Shown here piece by piece: positions 46,089 to 57,385 of a stretch of 64,000 bases of DNA (position 1 is its first letter; every line of letters begins with the position of its first letter). The DNA is from Listeria weihenstephanensis (GTDB lineage Bacteria; Bacillota; Bacilli; Lactobacillales; Listeriaceae). The notes below the pieces were generated by a model. That model saw only the letters and a program-made list of their open reading frames with translations, searched no databases and was not told where the DNA came from. Made by a program: the position numbers and the translations under genes. Location: the NCBI RefSeq assembly GCF_003534205.1, contig NZ_CP011102.1:1934036-1998035 (forward strand). Reading direction: 5' to 3'.

Positions 46089-48731
46089 TTAATTATTTTT
46101 CAATGAGTTTATCCGTTCTTCTACTAATGATTTTTTATCCATATAGTCTTTTTCTTTCTCTCGCTCTTCTTCAATAACATTAGCAGGCGCCTTAGCCATA
46201 AATTTTTCGTTGGATAATTTACCTTGTACTCGTGAAACTTCTTTTTTCCATTTTGAAAGTTCTTTTTCCAAGCGAGCGATTTCTTCGTCAATGTTTATTA
46301 GCCCTTCTAAAGGTAGATAAATTTCTGCACCTGAAACTACTGCTGTCATCGCAGTTTTAGATGGCTCAATGTCAAAGGAAATTGTCGTTGTTTCTGGATT
46401 ACAAAAACGCTCAATATAAGAGATATTTTTCTCTAGAATGGCTTTGTGTGCCTCTGTTTTTGGTTTCAATTGTAATTCAATTTGTTTGCTTAATGGTGTA
46501 TTAACTTCTGCTCTAATATTACGAACAGCGCGTATAACTTCCACTAGCAATTTCATGGATTCAGCTGCATCTTTGTCAATCTGACTTTCGTTCACTTCTG
46601 GCCAAGATGCGATTGTAATGGAAACACCATTATGCGGTAGGTTTTGCCAAATTTCTTCTGTTACAAATGGCATAAATGGATGTAATAATCTCATTGTGTT
46701 ATCTAAAACATAAGCTAAAACGGATCTTGTCGTTTGTTTTGCTTCCAGATCGTCGCCGTATAAAGAAATCTTCGTTATTTCAATATACCAATCACAGAAT
46801 TCATCCCAGATAAAGTTATATAGGGTTCTACCGACCTCACCAAACTCATATTTATCCGCCAAATTAGTAACAGTCCCAATAGTTTCATTAAGGCGCGTCA
46901 GAATCCATTTATCACTTACCTCTGTAACATTCGACAGATTAATAGATTCATATTTCATACCTTCCATATTCATCAATGCAAAACGAGAAGCGTTCCAAAT
47001 TTTGTTAATGAAATTCCATGTCGATTCTACTTTTTCAAAGCTGAATTTCAAATCTTGACCTGGGGCAGTTCCTGTTGATAGCGTATACCTTAGAGAATCT
47101 GCGCCATATTTTTCAACTACCTCAATTGGATCTACACCATTACCTAGTGATTTCGACATTTTTTTACCATCTGCATCACGCACTAGACCGTGGATCAATG
47201 TATCTTTAAATGGTTTTACATCGGTAAACTCTACTGATTGGAAAATCATTCGAGATACCCAGAAGAAAATAATATCGTAACCCGTTACCAGTGTGCTCGT
47301 TGGGAAGAATTTTTTGAAATCTGGATTTTCTTCATCGGGCCACCCCATTGTTGAAAAAGGCCATAACGCGGAGCTAAACCAAGTATCTAGAACATCTTCA
47401 TCTTGCTTCCAATTTTCAATATCTGTTGGAGCTTCTTCTCCGACATATAGTTCACCAGTTTCTTTATGGTACCAAGCTGGAATGCGATGCCCCCACCATA
47501 GTTGACGCGAGATACACCAATCATGAATGTTTTCCATCCAAGTCAAATAGGTTTTCTCAAAACGCTCAGGAATGAAATTTACTTTTTCATCTTCATTTTC
47601 TTGTAATTTAACAGCTTGCTCAGCTAGTGGTTGCATTTTAACGAACCACTGCATGGATAAATAAGGTTCAACGATGGCACCTGTTCGCTCAGAATGACCT
47701 ACTGAATGAAGATGCGGCTCTTGCTTAATGAATAAATCTAGTCCTTTGAAGTCTTCAATAATAGCTTTACGTGCTTCGAAGCGGTCCATGCCGTTATACT
47801 TTCCAGAAGCCTCATTCATCGTAGCATCCTCATTCATAACGATAATGCGTGGTAAATCATGGCGATTTCCTACTTCAAAATCATTTGGATCGTGTGCTGG
47901 TGTGATTTTTACAACCCCTGAACCAAATTCGCGTTCTACGTAATCATCAGCAATAATCGGAATTTCTCTACCAATTATCGGTAATGTGATTGTTTTACCG
48001 ATATAATCTTTATACCGTTCGTCTTTTGGATGTACCGCAACTGCAGTATCTCCAGGAATAGTTTCAGGCCTAGTCGTAGCTACCTCAAGAAAACCAGAGC
48101 CATCTGTTAATGGGTATTTCAAATGATAGAATTGCCCTTCTACATCTTGATGGATAACTTCAATATCTGATAAGGCAGTTTTTGCAACTGGGTCCCAATT
48201 TATTATATATTGACCGCGATATATTAGTTTTTTTTCGTAAAGGGATACGAACACTTTATTTACAGCATCGGACAGACCTGCATCTAGTGTGAATCTCTCT
48301 CTAGAATAATCGAGGCCTAAACCAACTTTTTTCCATTGTTCACGGATAACAGAAGCATATTCTTCTTTCCAATCCCAAGCTTTAGCAACAAATTTTTCGC
48401 GTCCAAGATCATAACGTGTGATATTATTCTCACGTAGTTTAGCCTCGACTTTCGCCTGAGTTGCAATACCTGCATGATCCATACCTGGTAAATATAGCGT
48501 ATCGTATCCTTGCATTCGCTTCATACGTGTAAGAATATCTTGTAAGGTTGTGTCCCAAGCATGTCCTAAATGAAGTTTCCCAGTAACGTTGGGAGGCGGA
48601 ATAACAACAGAATAAGCTGGCTTTTCATTTTTTCCATCTGCTTCAAAAAAACCTTGTTCTATCCACCAGTCATATCTATTTTTTTCAGTATCTTGCGGAT
48701 TATATTTTGTTGGCATGTTTAACTCGGTCAT
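46089..48731 (-). CDS. valS: Valyl-tRNA synthetase
   Basis: A class I synthetase with post-transfer editing of threonyl-tRNA. The 880 residues contain the HIGH equivalent [16 protein letters not shown] (about 45-60), the CP1 editing domain ([17 protein letters not shown]), the KMSKS motif [12 protein letters not shown] (about 523-534) and a C-terminal coiled-coil arm ([21 protein letters not shown]). The ATG at 48729-48731 has AGGAGG upstream; the open frame continues 41 codons further into the T-box leader and is not translated there. Confidence 0.97.
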   Translation of the reverse strand: MTELNMPTKYNPQDTEKNRYDWWIEQGFFEADGKNEKPAYSVVIPPPNVTGKLHLGHAWDTTLQDILTRMKRMQGYDTLYLPGMDHAGIATQAKVEAKLRENNITRYDLGREKFVAKAWDWKEEYASVIREQWKKVGLGLDYSRERFTLDAGLSDAVNKVFVSLYEKKLIYRGQYIINWDPVAKTALSDIEVIHQDVEGQFYHLKYPLTDGSGFLEVATTRPETIPGDTAVAVHPKDERYKDYIGKTITLPIIGREIPIIADDYVEREFGSGVVKITPAHDPNDFEVGNRHDLPRIIVMNEDATMNEASGKYNGMDRFEARKAIIEDFKGLDLFIKQEPHLHSVGHSERTGAIVEPYLSMQWFVKMQPLAEQAVKLQENEDEKVNFIPERFEKTYLTWMENIHDWCISRQLWWGHRIPAWYHKETGELYVGEEAPTDIENWKQDEDVLDTWFSSALWPFSTMGWPDEENPDFKKFFPTSTLVTGYDIIFFWVSRMIFQSVEFTDVKPFKDTLIHGLVRDADGKKMSKSLGNGVDPIEVVEKYGADSLRYTLSTGTAPGQDLKFSFEKVESTWNFINKIWNASRFALMNMEGMKYESINLSNVTEVSDKWILTRLNETIGTVTNLADKYEFGEVGRTLYNFIWDEFCDWYIEITKISLYGDDLEAKQTTRSVLAYVLDNTMRLLHPFMPFVTEEIWQNLPHNGVSITIASWPEVNESQIDKDAAESMKLLVEVIRAVRNIRAEVNTPLSKQIELQLKPKTEAHKAILEKNISYIERFCNPETTTISFDIEPSKTAMTAVVSGAEIYLPLEGLINIDEEIARLEKELSKWKKEVSRVQGKLSNEKFMAKAPANVIEEEREKEKDYMDKKSLVEERINSLKNN

Positions 48732-48778
48732 CTTTTTTCCTCCTAGAAAGCGATTTATCGTTCTTACTTGCAAAACAC

Positions 48779-49025
48779 AAAAAACTCCTCTCATCCATAA
48801 AGGACGAAAAGAGTTATTCCGCGGTACCACCTTCTTACTGTAAAAATACAGCACTTCATTAATTTAACGAGAGAAAGTTTCCCGGTATTCCCTACTCTAG
48901 TTCAGGAATACTGCTCGGAGGCTACTTTCAAATATTTTTCTTAGAGGCTTTCACCAACCGCCTCTTCTCTGTGAAAGAAAAAATATTTTACTCTTCCTCG
49001 TCCATGCATTTACGAATATTAGAAT
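48779..49025 (-). promoter_or_regulatory. T-box riboswitch leader of valS
   Basis: On the minus strand the T-box bulge AAGGTGGTACCGCGG is followed by a terminator (AACTCTTTTCGTCC pairing with GGATGAGAGGAGTT, then TTTTTT). In stem I the specifier strand reads TTTGAAAGTAGCCTC, giving GUA (48923-48925), a valine codon, one purine before the closing helix. This matches the downstream gene. Confidence 0.93.
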
Positions 49026-49031
49026 AAATTC

Positions 49032-49060
49032 ATTGTATCAAATAAAAATACTACCGTCAA
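49032..49060 (-). promoter_or_regulatory. valS promoter overlapping the hemL stop codon
   Basis: TTGACG (49055-49060) and TACAAT (49032-49037) are 17 bp apart. The hemL TGA (49057-49059) lies inside the -35 hexamer, so the hem operon runs into the valS promoter without a terminator. Confidence 0.75.
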
Positions 49061-50343
49061 CGTAGTGCCTTCATTGATGCTTCTATTGCTTCAAGCGTTT
49101 TAGCTATCTCAGCATCGGTGTGCACCGTTGACATGAATAATCCTTCAAATTGTGATGGTGGTAAGAAGATGCCGTTATTCAGCATTTCTCGGTAATAGTT
49201 AGCGAAGTAACTCAAATCTGATGTTTTTGCAGTCTCATAGTTTGTTACTTTTTGATCTGTAAAGAAGGAACCAAACATGGAGCCTGCTCTATTAATAGAC
49301 ACTGGGACATCATATTGCTTGGATAGTACTAATAATCCTTCTTCAAGCTGATCAATTAGTGTTCTAAAACTATCATAATGATGCGGGGTTAATTGCTTCA
49401 ATGTTGCATAGCCAGCGTTCATTGCTACGGGGTTTCCTGAGAGCGTTCCCGCCTGATAAATTGTACCTGCTGGCGCAATGTGTTCCATGATTTCTTTTTT
49501 ACCACCGTACGCCCCAACTGGTAGGCCACCGCCAATAACTTTTCCAAGGCATGTGATATCAGGAGTCACAACGTATAGCCCTTGTGCGCTGTAAAAATCT
49601 ACTCGGAAACCGGTCATAACCTCATCAAAAATTAGCAAGCTACCGTATTTCGTTGTTACCTCACGAAGACCTTCTAAAAACCCTTCAACTGGAGGAACAA
49701 CACCCATGTTTCCTGCTACAGGTTCAACAATGATCGCTGCAATCTCTTCGCCGTATGTTTCAAAAACATACTGAACACTTTCTAAGTCATTATATGGAAC
49801 TGCAATTGTATCTGCAGCAAGCCCAGGTGTGACACCAGGTGAATCAGGAAGTCCCAGCGTTGCCACGCCCGACCCTGCTTTAATAAGGAGGGAGTCGCCA
49901 TGACCATGATAACTTCCTTCAAATTTTACAATCTTATTTCTATTCGTGTATCCTCTTGCTAGCCTGATGGCACTCATCGTTGCTTCGGTCCCAGAAGATA
50001 CCATGCGGACCATTTCAACGGATGGCACACGCTCGATAACCAATTTTGCTAATTCTGTCTCAATTTCGGTTGGTGTGCCAAAACTAGTTCCTTTTAGCGC
50101 AGCACTTGCTACTGCTTTTACAACGGTTTCGTTAGCATGTCCTAAAATAAGTGGTCCCCATGATAACACGTAATCGATATAATCATTGCCATCGATGTCC
50201 GTTAAATATGCACCTTTCCCATGATCCATAAAAACAGGGTCTGCATCGACTGATTTAAAGGCTCTGACCGGGCTGTTTACTCCCCCAGGTAATACTTTAT
50301 TGGATTCTTTAAATGCTTTTATTGAATTAGTATATTTATTCAT
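49057..50343 (-). CDS. hemL: Glutamate-1-semialdehyde 2,1-aminomutase
   Basis: A PLP/PMP enzyme making 5-aminolevulinate in the C5 tetrapyrrole pathway. The 428 residues contain [51 protein letters not shown] and the Schiff-base lysine in [17 protein letters not shown] (about 267). It follows hemB with no spacer (TAA then ATG); its AAAAGGAG site lies inside the hemB end. Last gene of hemA-C-D-B-L. Confidence 0.96.
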   Translation of the reverse strand: MNKYTNSIKAFKESNKVLPGGVNSPVRAFKSVDADPVFMDHGKGAYLTDIDGNDYIDYVLSWGPLILGHANETVVKAVASAALKGTSFGTPTEIETELAKLVIERVPSVEMVRMVSSGTEATMSAIRLARGYTNRNKIVKFEGSYHGHGDSLLIKAGSGVATLGLPDSPGVTPGLAADTIAVPYNDLESVQYVFETYGEEIAAIIVEPVAGNMGVVPPVEGFLEGLREVTTKYGSLLIFDEVMTGFRVDFYSAQGLYVVTPDITCLGKVIGGGLPVGAYGGKKEIMEHIAPAGTIYQAGTLSGNPVAMNAGYATLKQLTPHHYDSFRTLIDQLEEGLLVLSKQYDVPVSINRAGSMFGSFFTDQKVTNYETAKTSDLSYFANYYREMLNNGIFLPPSQFEGLFMSTVHTDAEIAKTLEAIEASMKALR

Positions 50344-51327
50344 TTATGCATCTCCTTTTAAATAGGTCGCAACATCTTTAGCAAAATAGGTAATAATAAG
50401 GCTCACACCAGCACGTTTCATACTTGTTAGCATTTCTAAGACAATACGTTTCTCATCAATCCAGCCGTTAGCACTAGCGGCCTTTACCATCGCATACTCA
50501 CCGCTGACGTTATAGGCTACAACTGGTAAATTCGTCTGATTCCGAACATCACGAATGATATCCATGTAAGAAAGTGACGGTTTTACAATTAAAAAATCGG
50601 CACCTTCACGCTCATCGCTAGCAGCTTCTCGCAGAGCTTCTAATCTATTAGCTGGATCCATTTGGTATGTTTTACGATCTCCGAATTGCGGTGCACTGTT
50701 GGCAGCATCTCGGAATGGACCATAAAAAGCAGACGCATATTTAACAGCATAAGACATAATCGGAATATTATTATATCCAGCCTCATCCAAACCTTCACGG
50801 ATTATTTTCACAAAACCATCCATCATGTTGGAGGGCGCAATGATATCAGCTCCTGCTTCCGCTTGACTAATCGCTGTTTTTTTAAGTAACTCAAGGGATT
50901 TATCATTTTCTACATCACCGTTTTCAAAGATACCGCAGTGTCCATGGTCAGTGAATTCACAAAGACACGTGTCCGCAATAACAATCATCTCAGGCGCAAC
51001 ACGCTTAACTAGCCGAATCGCCTCTTGAACAATACCATGGTCGTGATAAGCACCTGATCCAACATCGTCTTTATCATCGGGAAGCCCAAACAGAATAATG
51101 GCTTTAATACCCAAATCGATAAGTGTAGCTACTTCTGATTCCAGCTCATGCAACGGAAATTGGAAAACCCCAGGCATCGATGTAACTTCTGTTTTGGGCT
51201 CTTGTCCCTCTTTTACAAAAATAGGATAAATTAAATCATCCGTATGTAACACCGTTTCGCGTACAAGATCACGCATGGCAGCACTATTACGCAATCTCCG
51301 GTGCCGATCAAAATTTTGATTTAGCAT
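50344..51327 (-). CDS. hemB: Delta-aminolevulinic acid dehydratase (porphobilinogen synthase)
   Basis: Condenses two 5-aminolevulinates to porphobilinogen. The 327 residues hold the zinc-site cysteines ([14 protein letters not shown], about 118-131) and the two active lysines in [16 protein letters not shown] (about 197) and [13 protein letters not shown] (about 250). Its start overlaps the hemD stop by one base (TAATG). Confidence 0.97.
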   Translation of the reverse strand: MLNQNFDRHRRLRNSAAMRDLVRETVLHTDDLIYPIFVKEGQEPKTEVTSMPGVFQFPLHELESEVATLIDLGIKAIILFGLPDDKDDVGSGAYHDHGIVQEAIRLVKRVAPEMIVIADTCLCEFTDHGHCGIFENGDVENDKSLELLKKTAISQAEAGADIIAPSNMMDGFVKIIREGLDEAGYNNIPIMSYAVKYASAFYGPFRDAANSAPQFGDRKTYQMDPANRLEALREAASDEREGADFLIVKPSLSYMDIIRDVRNQTNLPVVAYNVSGEYAMVKAASANGWIDEKRIVLEMLTSMKRAGVSLIITYFAKDVATYLKGDA

Positions 51328-52034
51328 TATAATTCCCCCTCAATTAATTGCTGACAAATTTGTTCCATTGTATAATTTTCTGGCTCATAAAGTACGGAAA
51401 AGCCTGATTTACGTATCACGTCCGTTGTAACTGGTCCGATCGACGCAATGGTTAGCTTAGAAATATCTTCTTGGTAACAATCTACAAAGTTATTCCAAGC
51501 GGATGGACTCGCAAAAATAGCCACATCAATAGATTGTTTCGACGTCGCTTTTTGCAATGACTCACATGCATGTTCAGGCAATCCGGTCTCATAGATAATG
51601 TTCTCCGTGACATCATGCCCTTGCTCTGAAAAACATTTTGCGATTTCGCTACGCGCCATACTACTTTTGGGTATTAAAACACGTTGAGGTTCCATTCCAA
51701 GGTTTAACCACTCTACTATAAACACATCAGTCGTATAAAGCGTTGGTTGAAAATCCGCGGAATAGCCATGATATTTGAGTTCATCTGCCGTTTTTTCACC
51801 GATTACTGCTATTTTGATTGATTTTGGTAGATGGCCTCCCATTTGAAAGTAATAATGAACCGTGTTAGCACTCGTGAATATAATCCAATCGTATGCATGA
51901 ACAAGAATTTCCGCTCTGATCGCTTTTGTTTCAATCATCGGGACTTCGGAAACAGTGAATCCCGCTTCCATCAGCTTCGTAGACCAAGGTTTATTCTTAG
52001 ATTCCTCGCGTGTGAGCAACACATGTTTAGCCAT
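51327..52034 (-). CDS. hemD: Uroporphyrinogen-III synthase
   Basis: Cyclises hydroxymethylbilane with inversion of ring D. The 235 residues are variable, as usual in HemD, but show the bilobed pattern with [15 protein letters not shown] (about 50-64), [12 protein letters not shown]-like [12 protein letters not shown] (about 76-86) and [16 protein letters not shown] near the end. Identification rests on these and on its place between hemC and hemB. Overlaps hemC by eight bases. Confidence 0.88.
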   Translation of the reverse strand: MAKHVLLTREESKNKPWSTKLMEAGFTVSEVPMIETKAIRAEILVHAYDWIIFTSANTVHYYFQMGGHLPKSIKIAVIGEKTADELKYHGYSADFQPTLYTTDVFIVEWLNLGMEPQRVLIPKSSMARSEIAKCFSEQGHDVTENIIYETGLPEHACESLQKATSKQSIDVAIFASPSAWNNFVDCYQEDISKLTIASIGPVTTDVIRKSGFSVLYEPENYTMEQICQQLIEGEL

Positions 52035-52959
52035 TTTCTCTCAACTCTTGAATAATTTCTTTGGCTCCCATTTGTATCAATTTATCTGCAACACTTTGAC
52101 CCAATACTATTGGATCTTGGCCTTGCTCTGTGACTTGATGGGTTACCTTACCGTCGACAGTGCTTACCAGACCTTTAAGTTCAAGTTGACCATTTTTAAT
52201 CGTTGCATGCCCGGCAATTGGAATTTCACATCCACCATCGAGCGCTTTTAATAGGGTTCGCTCAGAAATGACTGCCTTAGTGGTTTCCGCGTCTTGCAGT
52301 ATTTCCAGTAGCTCTTTGACAAACGAATCTGTTTCACGACATTCAATCGCCAGCGCGCCTTGTCCAACTGCAGGCAGGCAGGTGGCTTCATCTAGAAAAA
52401 TATAATCATGCTCGAGTTTATCAAGCCAATTCATTCGCTTCAAGCCCGCTGCAGCTAACACGATAGCGTCAAAATTCTCTTCTTCTAGCTTTCTTAATCT
52501 TGTATCAATGTTCCCACGAATTGGTTGAATTGTTAAATCTGGCCGGACATGAAGCAATTGTGCCGCTCGTCTTAAACTGCTTGTACCAACAACCGCACCT
52601 TCTGCTAAGTCATTTAGCGTCTTTTCACGCTTAAAAATAAGGCAGTCCAATGGATTTTCACGTTTCGGAATCGCGCCGATGACAAGTCCTTCTGCTAATT
52701 CTGAGGGAACATCTTTCATGCTATGTACCGCGAAATCAATGCGTTCTTCGATAAGTGCATCTTCTACTTCTGATACAAATAACCCTTTTCCGCCGACTTT
52801 GCTAAGGGTTACATCTAGAATTCGATCCCCTTTTGTCACGATTTCTTCGATTGCAAAATCAACGTCAGGAAAATGTGCTTGAAGCTTTGAAATAACCCAT
52901 TTCGTTTGAGTTAAGGCTAATTGACTGCGCCTTGAGCCTACAATTATTTTACGAGTCAT
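52027..52959 (-). CDS. hemC: Porphobilinogen deaminase (hydroxymethylbilane synthase)
   Basis: Polymerises four porphobilinogens on a covalent dipyrromethane cofactor. The 310 residues begin with IIVGSRRSQLALTQT and include [45 protein letters not shown] and the cofactor-bearing cysteine in LDGGCEIPIAGHA (about 240). The ATG overlaps the hemA TGA by four bases. Confidence 0.97.
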   Translation of the reverse strand: MTRKIIVGSRRSQLALTQTKWVISKLQAHFPDVDFAIEEIVTKGDRILDVTLSKVGGKGLFVSEVEDALIEERIDFAVHSMKDVPSELAEGLVIGAIPKRENPLDCLIFKREKTLNDLAEGAVVGTSSLRRAAQLLHVRPDLTIQPIRGNIDTRLRKLEEENFDAIVLAAAGLKRMNWLDKLEHDYIFLDEATCLPAVGQGALAIECRETDSFVKELLEILQDAETTKAVISERTLLKALDGGCEIPIAGHATIKNGQLELKGLVSTVDGKVTHQVTEQGQDPIVLGQSVADKLIQMGAKEIIQELRENG

Positions 52960-54272
52960 GCTTTTTCACCCACTTTTTCTTTGATTGTTTGTGATACTTC
53001 TTTAGATCCTGATTTTTCGAGGTCGAAAATTTTCTGGAAGACTTCTATATCGTGTGTTGCGTCGGGACACATCGCCATTTCCTTTAGCTCTGAAATAGGA
53101 TGCTTAAGAAGCTGATTAATGATGCTTTTCATATGCTTCCCAACTAGGACTTGTTCTCGTTCTGTAAGGTCTGGTAATTTATTGGCGAGGCTTTGCATTG
53201 TTTCTGCTTGAATAATGAGTGCTTTTTCACGTAATTCTTTAATGATTGGGACGACTCCAAGTTGTTTTTCCCATTCATAAAACTGCGCACATGCCTCTTC
53301 AATTTGTTGTTCTATTTCTATCACAAGCGCTTGACGTTGTTGTGTATTTTCTTCGATGACGCCACCTAAATCATCAATATCAAATAGCGTTACATTGGGA
53401 ACATTTGAACATGTCGCTTCAACGTTACGCGGCAATGCAATATCAACAATGATCAACTCTTTTTCGCGATGCAACATTACATCCGCGATCATCTTTTGAT
53501 CAATGATTGGTTTTGTTGATGAAGTTGACGTGATCACAATTTCTGCCTCTGCTAATTTTTGAGCTATATCAGTCAGATGATCCCACTTTACTTCGTGCTT
53601 ATTCGCAAGCATTTCCGCGCGTTCGCTCGTACGGTTGAGTAAAGTTATATCTGATATTTTAGCTCCTTTCATATTTTGAAGCGCTAATACGCCCATTTTA
53701 CCTGCTCCGATAATAAGTGTTTTCTTATTCGCTACGTCTTCGCTTCTTCTTTTGATGATTTCCACAGCAGCGTAACTAATCGATACTGCATTTTCATTTA
53801 TCTTCATAGTATGATGCATATTTTTAGCAAAATGAACCGCTTCCCGGAAAAGTTGATTTAAAATTGTTCCAGTTGTCCCGAAATCTTGAGCATGGGTAAA
53901 AGCGTCCTTCACCTGTCCAAGAATTTGGGTTTCGCCTATAATTAAAGAATCTAGACCACTTGTGACGCGATATAGATGTTTAACTGCAGCTTCTTCTTCA
54001 AAAAACAGCAAATAAGGCTCCAAAATTTGCATGTCCATTTGGAACCAATTTGCTAAGAAGCGTTTGATATAGTATCTGCCTGTGTGAATTTGATCCACTA
54101 CAGCAAAGATTTCGGTGCGATTACAGGTAGAGATAATGACGTTTTCTAAAATGCTTTTTTCTTGATGCAAGGAAACTAATGCCATCTCCTCTTCTTCTGG
54201 ATTGAAAGTTAGCCGCTCTCGTATTTCGATTGGCGCACTTGTATGATTTAGACCGACAGAGAGAATGTACAT
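52956..54272 (-). CDS. hemA: Glutamyl-tRNA reductase
   Basis: First enzyme of C5 heme synthesis, reducing glutamyl-tRNA to glutamate-1-semialdehyde. The 438 residues contain the catalytic cysteine in ISTCNRTEIFAV (about 50), GLDSLIIGETQILGQVK (about 105-121), the NADPH fold LIIGAGKMGVLAL and the dimerisation helices. The ATG at 54270-54272 has AAAGGAGG upstream; the longer frame adds 11 residues. The operon lacks hemX, which follows hemA in Bacillus. Confidence 0.95.
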   Translation of the reverse strand: MYILSVGLNHTSAPIEIRERLTFNPEEEEMALVSLHQEKSILENVIISTCNRTEIFAVVDQIHTGRYYIKRFLANWFQMDMQILEPYLLFFEEEAAVKHLYRVTSGLDSLIIGETQILGQVKDAFTHAQDFGTTGTILNQLFREAVHFAKNMHHTMKINENAVSISYAAVEIIKRRSEDVANKKTLIIGAGKMGVLALQNMKGAKISDITLLNRTSERAEMLANKHEVKWDHLTDIAQKLAEAEIVITSTSSTKPIIDQKMIADVMLHREKELIIVDIALPRNVEATCSNVPNVTLFDIDDLGGVIEENTQQRQALVIEIEQQIEEACAQFYEWEKQLGVVPIIKELREKALIIQAETMQSLANKLPDLTEREQVLVGKHMKSIINQLLKHPISELKEMAMCPDATHDIEVFQKIFDLEKSGSKEVSQTIKEKVGEKA

Positions 54273-54310
54273 CAATAAGCCTCCTTTTTCATTTAATAAA
54301 TTCAAGCTTC

Positions 54311-54339
54311 ATTCTAACACTTTTCCAAGTGGGCGCCAA
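54311..54339 (-). promoter_or_regulatory. Promoter of the hem operon
   Basis: TTGGCG (54334-54339) and TAGAAT (54311-54316) are 17 bp apart. The spacer holds the small palindrome CACTT-GGAA-AAGTG, a possible operator. Confidence 0.6.
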
Positions 54340-54365
54340 CTTGTTCGCTTGTGAATTAGCGGAAC

Positions 54366-54950
54366 TTATTTCATTGCCTCTTCAATAAGTTGCCAAGCTT
54401 CTTCTTTGCCCATTTTTGTTTCTGATGAAAACATTACAAAACCATCTGTTGGGTCAAAATCTAGTGCTTCTTTGACAATTTTCATGTTTTTATGCCATTT
54501 ACTACGCGGAATTTTATCTGCTTTTGTAGCAATAACAATTGTTGGAATTTGATAGTATTTCAAAAACTCATACATATTCCGGTCATCTTCGGTCGGTTTA
54601 TGACGTAAATCTACAATTTGAATCACCGCTTTTAATGGCGTTCTACTCGTCATGTAAGTTTCAATCATCTCGCCCCATTTTTGACGTTCTTTTTTAGAAA
54701 CTTTTGCAAAGCCGTAGCCGGGAACATCGACGAAGAAAAAGGAATCTTCAATTTTATAAAAGTTCAATGTTTGCGTTTTCCCTGGTTTTTGTGATATCCG
54801 AGCCATACTTTTACGGCGAATCATCGTATTGATGAAAGAAGACTTACCTACATTAGATCGGCCCGCAAGCGCGAATTCTGGCAATCCACCATCTGGATAC
54901 TGTTCTTTCCAAACAGCACTTATTACAAGTTCTACATTATTTATATTCAT
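54366..54950 (-). CDS. engB: Ribosome biogenesis GTP-binding protein EngB (YsxC)
   Basis: An essential GTPase for late 50S assembly. The 194 residues contain the P-loop [12 protein letters not shown] (about 29-40), the G3 motif [11 protein letters not shown] (about 72-82), G4 TKADK and the ending QLIEEAMK. I use the ATG at 54948-54950, five bases after AAAGGTGG, rather than the GTG at 54959. In Bacillus ysxC also neighbours hemA. Confidence 0.95.
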   Translation of the reverse strand: MNINNVELVISAVWKEQYPDGGLPEFALAGRSNVGKSSFINTMIRRKSMARISQKPGKTQTLNFYKIEDSFFFVDVPGYGFAKVSKKERQKWGEMIETYMTSRTPLKAVIQIVDLRHKPTEDDRNMYEFLKYYQIPTIVIATKADKIPRSKWHKNMKIVKEALDFDPTDGFVMFSSETKMGKEEAWQLIEEAMK

Positions 54951-55011
54951 ATTTTCCACCTTTATCTAAAATGATCTTTTTTAAGTATAACGGAATTAGC
55001 CCAATTAAGCA

Positions 55012-55045
55012 AAAAGGCTCTCCTATAATGGGAGAACCTCATTTA
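55012..55045 (-). terminator. Terminator of thrS
   Basis: On the minus strand AGGTTCTCC pairs with GGAGAGCCT around a seven-base loop and TTTTT follows, about 15 bp past the thrS stop. Confidence 0.85.
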
Positions 55046-55056
55046 CATTTATTATA

Positions 55057-56979
55057 CTAGAATTGGGATACTTCTGCTTGAACGCGTGCAATAAATTCAT
55101 CTAATGGCAATGTTTCTGAATCTTTTTCGCCATATTTCCGTACATTGACTGTGTTATTTTCGACCTCTTGATCGCCGATAACAAGTGCGTAAGGAATTTT
55201 CTTAGTTTGTGCTTCGCGGATTTTATATCCTAATTTTTCATTGCGTTCGTCGATTTCAACACGGAAGCCTGCATACATTAGCTTGTCTTTTAATGCTTTA
55301 CTATGATCCATATGGGCATCAATGCTAACAGGGATAACCTCCATTTGAATCGGTGCTAACCATGTTGGGAATGCGCCTTTATATTCTTCAATCAAATAGG
55401 CAACAAAGCGTTCCATAGTAGACACGACACCGCGGTGAATAACGACTGGACGATGTTTTTCTCCATCCTCGCCGATATAAGTTAGGTCAAAACGTTCTGG
55501 AAGTAGGAAATCTAGCTGCACAGTAGACAATGTTTCGTCTTTGCCGATCGCAGTTTTAACCATAACATCGAGTTTTGGTCCGTAGAACGCTGCTTCGCCA
55601 TCTGCTTCGTAGTAATCTAAGCCCATATCATCCATCGCATCTTTTAACATGCCTTGCGCTTTTTCCCACATAGCGTCGTCATCGAAATATTTTTCAGTGT
55701 TTTCTGGGTCACGATAGCTAAGACGGAAACTATAGTCAGTGATATCAAAATCCTTATATACAGCCAAAACAAGCTCTACTACGCGTTTAAATTCGTCTTG
55801 AATTTGGTCCGGACGAACAAACACATGCGCGTCATTAAGCGTCATGCCGCGAACTCGTTGCAATCCTGAAAGCGCCCCACTCATTTCGTAACGGTGCATC
55901 ATACCAAGTTCTGCAATACGAATAGGCAACTCACGGTAACTGTGAATATCATTTTTATAGATCATCATGTGATGTGGGCAGTTCATCGGACGTAGCACAA
56001 GTTCTTCATTGTCCATTTTCATTGTTGGGAACATATCTTCGTGATAGTGATCCCAGTGACCACTTGTTTTGTAAAGCTCCACGTTAGCCATGATTGGAGT
56101 GTAAACGTGGTTGTAGCCTAGGCGTTCCTCTTTATCAACGATGTAACGCTCAATAACGCGGCGAATTGTCGCACCTTTTGGAAGCCATAGCGGTAAGCCT
56201 TGTCCAACTTCTTGACTGTTAGCGAATAGTTCTAGCTCTTTACCTAGCTTACGATGATCGCGCTCTTTCGCTTCTTGTTGCATACGTAAAAATTCTTTCA
56301 AACCGTTTTTATCAAAAAAGGCTGTGCCGTAAATACGTTGTAGCATTTTGTTGTTGCTATCTCCACGCCAGTAAGCACCAGCAACGCTTAGTAATTGGAA
56401 TACTTGGATTTTGCCAGTGGAAGGAACGTGAATACCACGACATAGATCGAAAAATTCGCCTTGTGTATAGATAGTCACTGTTTCGTCTGCTGGAATTGCT
56501 TCGATTAGCTCCAGTTTATAATGATCACCGATAGCTTTGAAACGCTTAATTGCTTCTTCACGTGACACTTCTTCGCGAGTAATCGGTAGGTTTTCACGAA
56601 CAATTTTTTGCATTTCTTTTTCGATCACTGGGAAAGTTTCTTCGCTGATTACAGCCTCTGTATCGATATCATAGTAGAATCCTGTATCGATTGCTGGACC
56701 AACACCAAAAGCCACATCTGGATATAAGCGTTTTAGAGCTTGAGCTAGTAAATGTGCCGAGCTATGTCGTAGAATTTGTAGCGCGTCTTCATGATCTGGA
56801 GTCACGATTTCAACTTTTGAATCCTCGTGAATCGGTGTCACAAGGTCAACCAATGTTCCGTTCACTTTACCTGCTAATGCCTTCTTCTTAAGGCCTGGGC
56901 TGATTGATGCCGCGATATCCGCTGTGGAAACGCCAGCCTCAAATTCTTTTACTGCACCATCTGGAAATGTAATTTTCAT
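55057..56979 (-). CDS. thrS: Threonyl-tRNA synthetase
   Basis: A class II synthetase with an N-terminal editing domain against serine. The 640 residues have a TGS domain (1-60, [17 protein letters not shown]), the editing-site [16 protein letters not shown] (His-x3-His, about 76-91), the catalytic zinc ligands and motif 2 in [13 protein letters not shown] and [17 protein letters not shown], motif 3, and the anticodon domain ([18 protein letters not shown]). The ATG at 56977-56979 has AAGGAG upstream. Controlled by its own T-box. Confidence 0.97.
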   Translation of the reverse strand: MKITFPDGAVKEFEAGVSTADIAASISPGLKKKALAGKVNGTLVDLVTPIHEDSKVEIVTPDHEDALQILRHSSAHLLAQALKRLYPDVAFGVGPAIDTGFYYDIDTEAVISEETFPVIEKEMQKIVRENLPITREEVSREEAIKRFKAIGDHYKLELIEAIPADETVTIYTQGEFFDLCRGIHVPSTGKIQVFQLLSVAGAYWRGDSNNKMLQRIYGTAFFDKNGLKEFLRMQQEAKERDHRKLGKELELFANSQEVGQGLPLWLPKGATIRRVIERYIVDKEERLGYNHVYTPIMANVELYKTSGHWDHYHEDMFPTMKMDNEELVLRPMNCPHHMMIYKNDIHSYRELPIRIAELGMMHRYEMSGALSGLQRVRGMTLNDAHVFVRPDQIQDEFKRVVELVLAVYKDFDITDYSFRLSYRDPENTEKYFDDDAMWEKAQGMLKDAMDDMGLDYYEADGEAAFYGPKLDVMVKTAIGKDETLSTVQLDFLLPERFDLTYIGEDGEKHRPVVIHRGVVSTMERFVAYLIEEYKGAFPTWLAPIQMEVIPVSIDAHMDHSKALKDKLMYAGFRVEIDERNEKLGYKIREAQTKKIPYALVIGDQEVENNTVNVRKYGEKDSETLPLDEFIARVQAEVSQF

Positions 56980-57050
56980 TTTCTTCGACTCCTTCTTCAA
57001 TTTTTAGACGAAACGCGGACATTTGAAGCACATTCTAACTTTTTAGGAAC

Positions 57051-57317
57051 AAAAAAAGACCCATCCCATGCTTATGCAAGGGACGAGTCTTTCAACACGT
57101 GGTTCCACCCAAGATTTAAGAATTCCGAAAAATTCTACTCTTGTCACAGTTAACGGTGTGATCCGTTTCAACCTACTTTCAAGAGAACTTGATTTCGAGT
57201 GAAAAGTTCAAAGGGGGTCACTTTATTGGCTAATTAGGAGGGTCTCAGCAATGCCTCCTTCTCTGTGAATCAGACACAAAATAAAATGTTGTCCTTATCA
57301 ATACTTGTTTCATCATT
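57051..57317 (-). promoter_or_regulatory. T-box riboswitch leader of thrS
   Basis: The T-box bulge TGGGTGGAACCACGTG (reversed from about 57096-57112) precedes a terminator made of AGACTCGTCCC and GGGATGGGTCT followed by TTTTTTT (57051-57091). Stem I carries AGAGAAGG and TGCTGAGACC distal motifs. The likely specifier strand reads AAAGTGACCCCCTT, giving ACC (threonine), although the base after it is C rather than the usual purine. Confidence 0.9.
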
Positions 57318-57323
57318 ACTTGT

Positions 57324-57352
57324 ATTATAAATCGGATTGCTTGAAATGGCAA
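57324..57352 (-). promoter_or_regulatory. Promoter of thrS
   Basis: TTGCCA (57347-57352) and TATAAT (57324-57329) are 17 bp apart, giving a start near 57317 at the T-box 5' end. Confidence 0.75.
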
Positions 57353-57385
57353 GCTTTACTTGAAGCAAATTTCAAAATACGATTT

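Noticed and set aside
48732-48854. N-terminal extension of valS
   Set aside because: The extra 41 codons read through the T-box and terminator; the family start and Shine-Dalgarno are at 48731.
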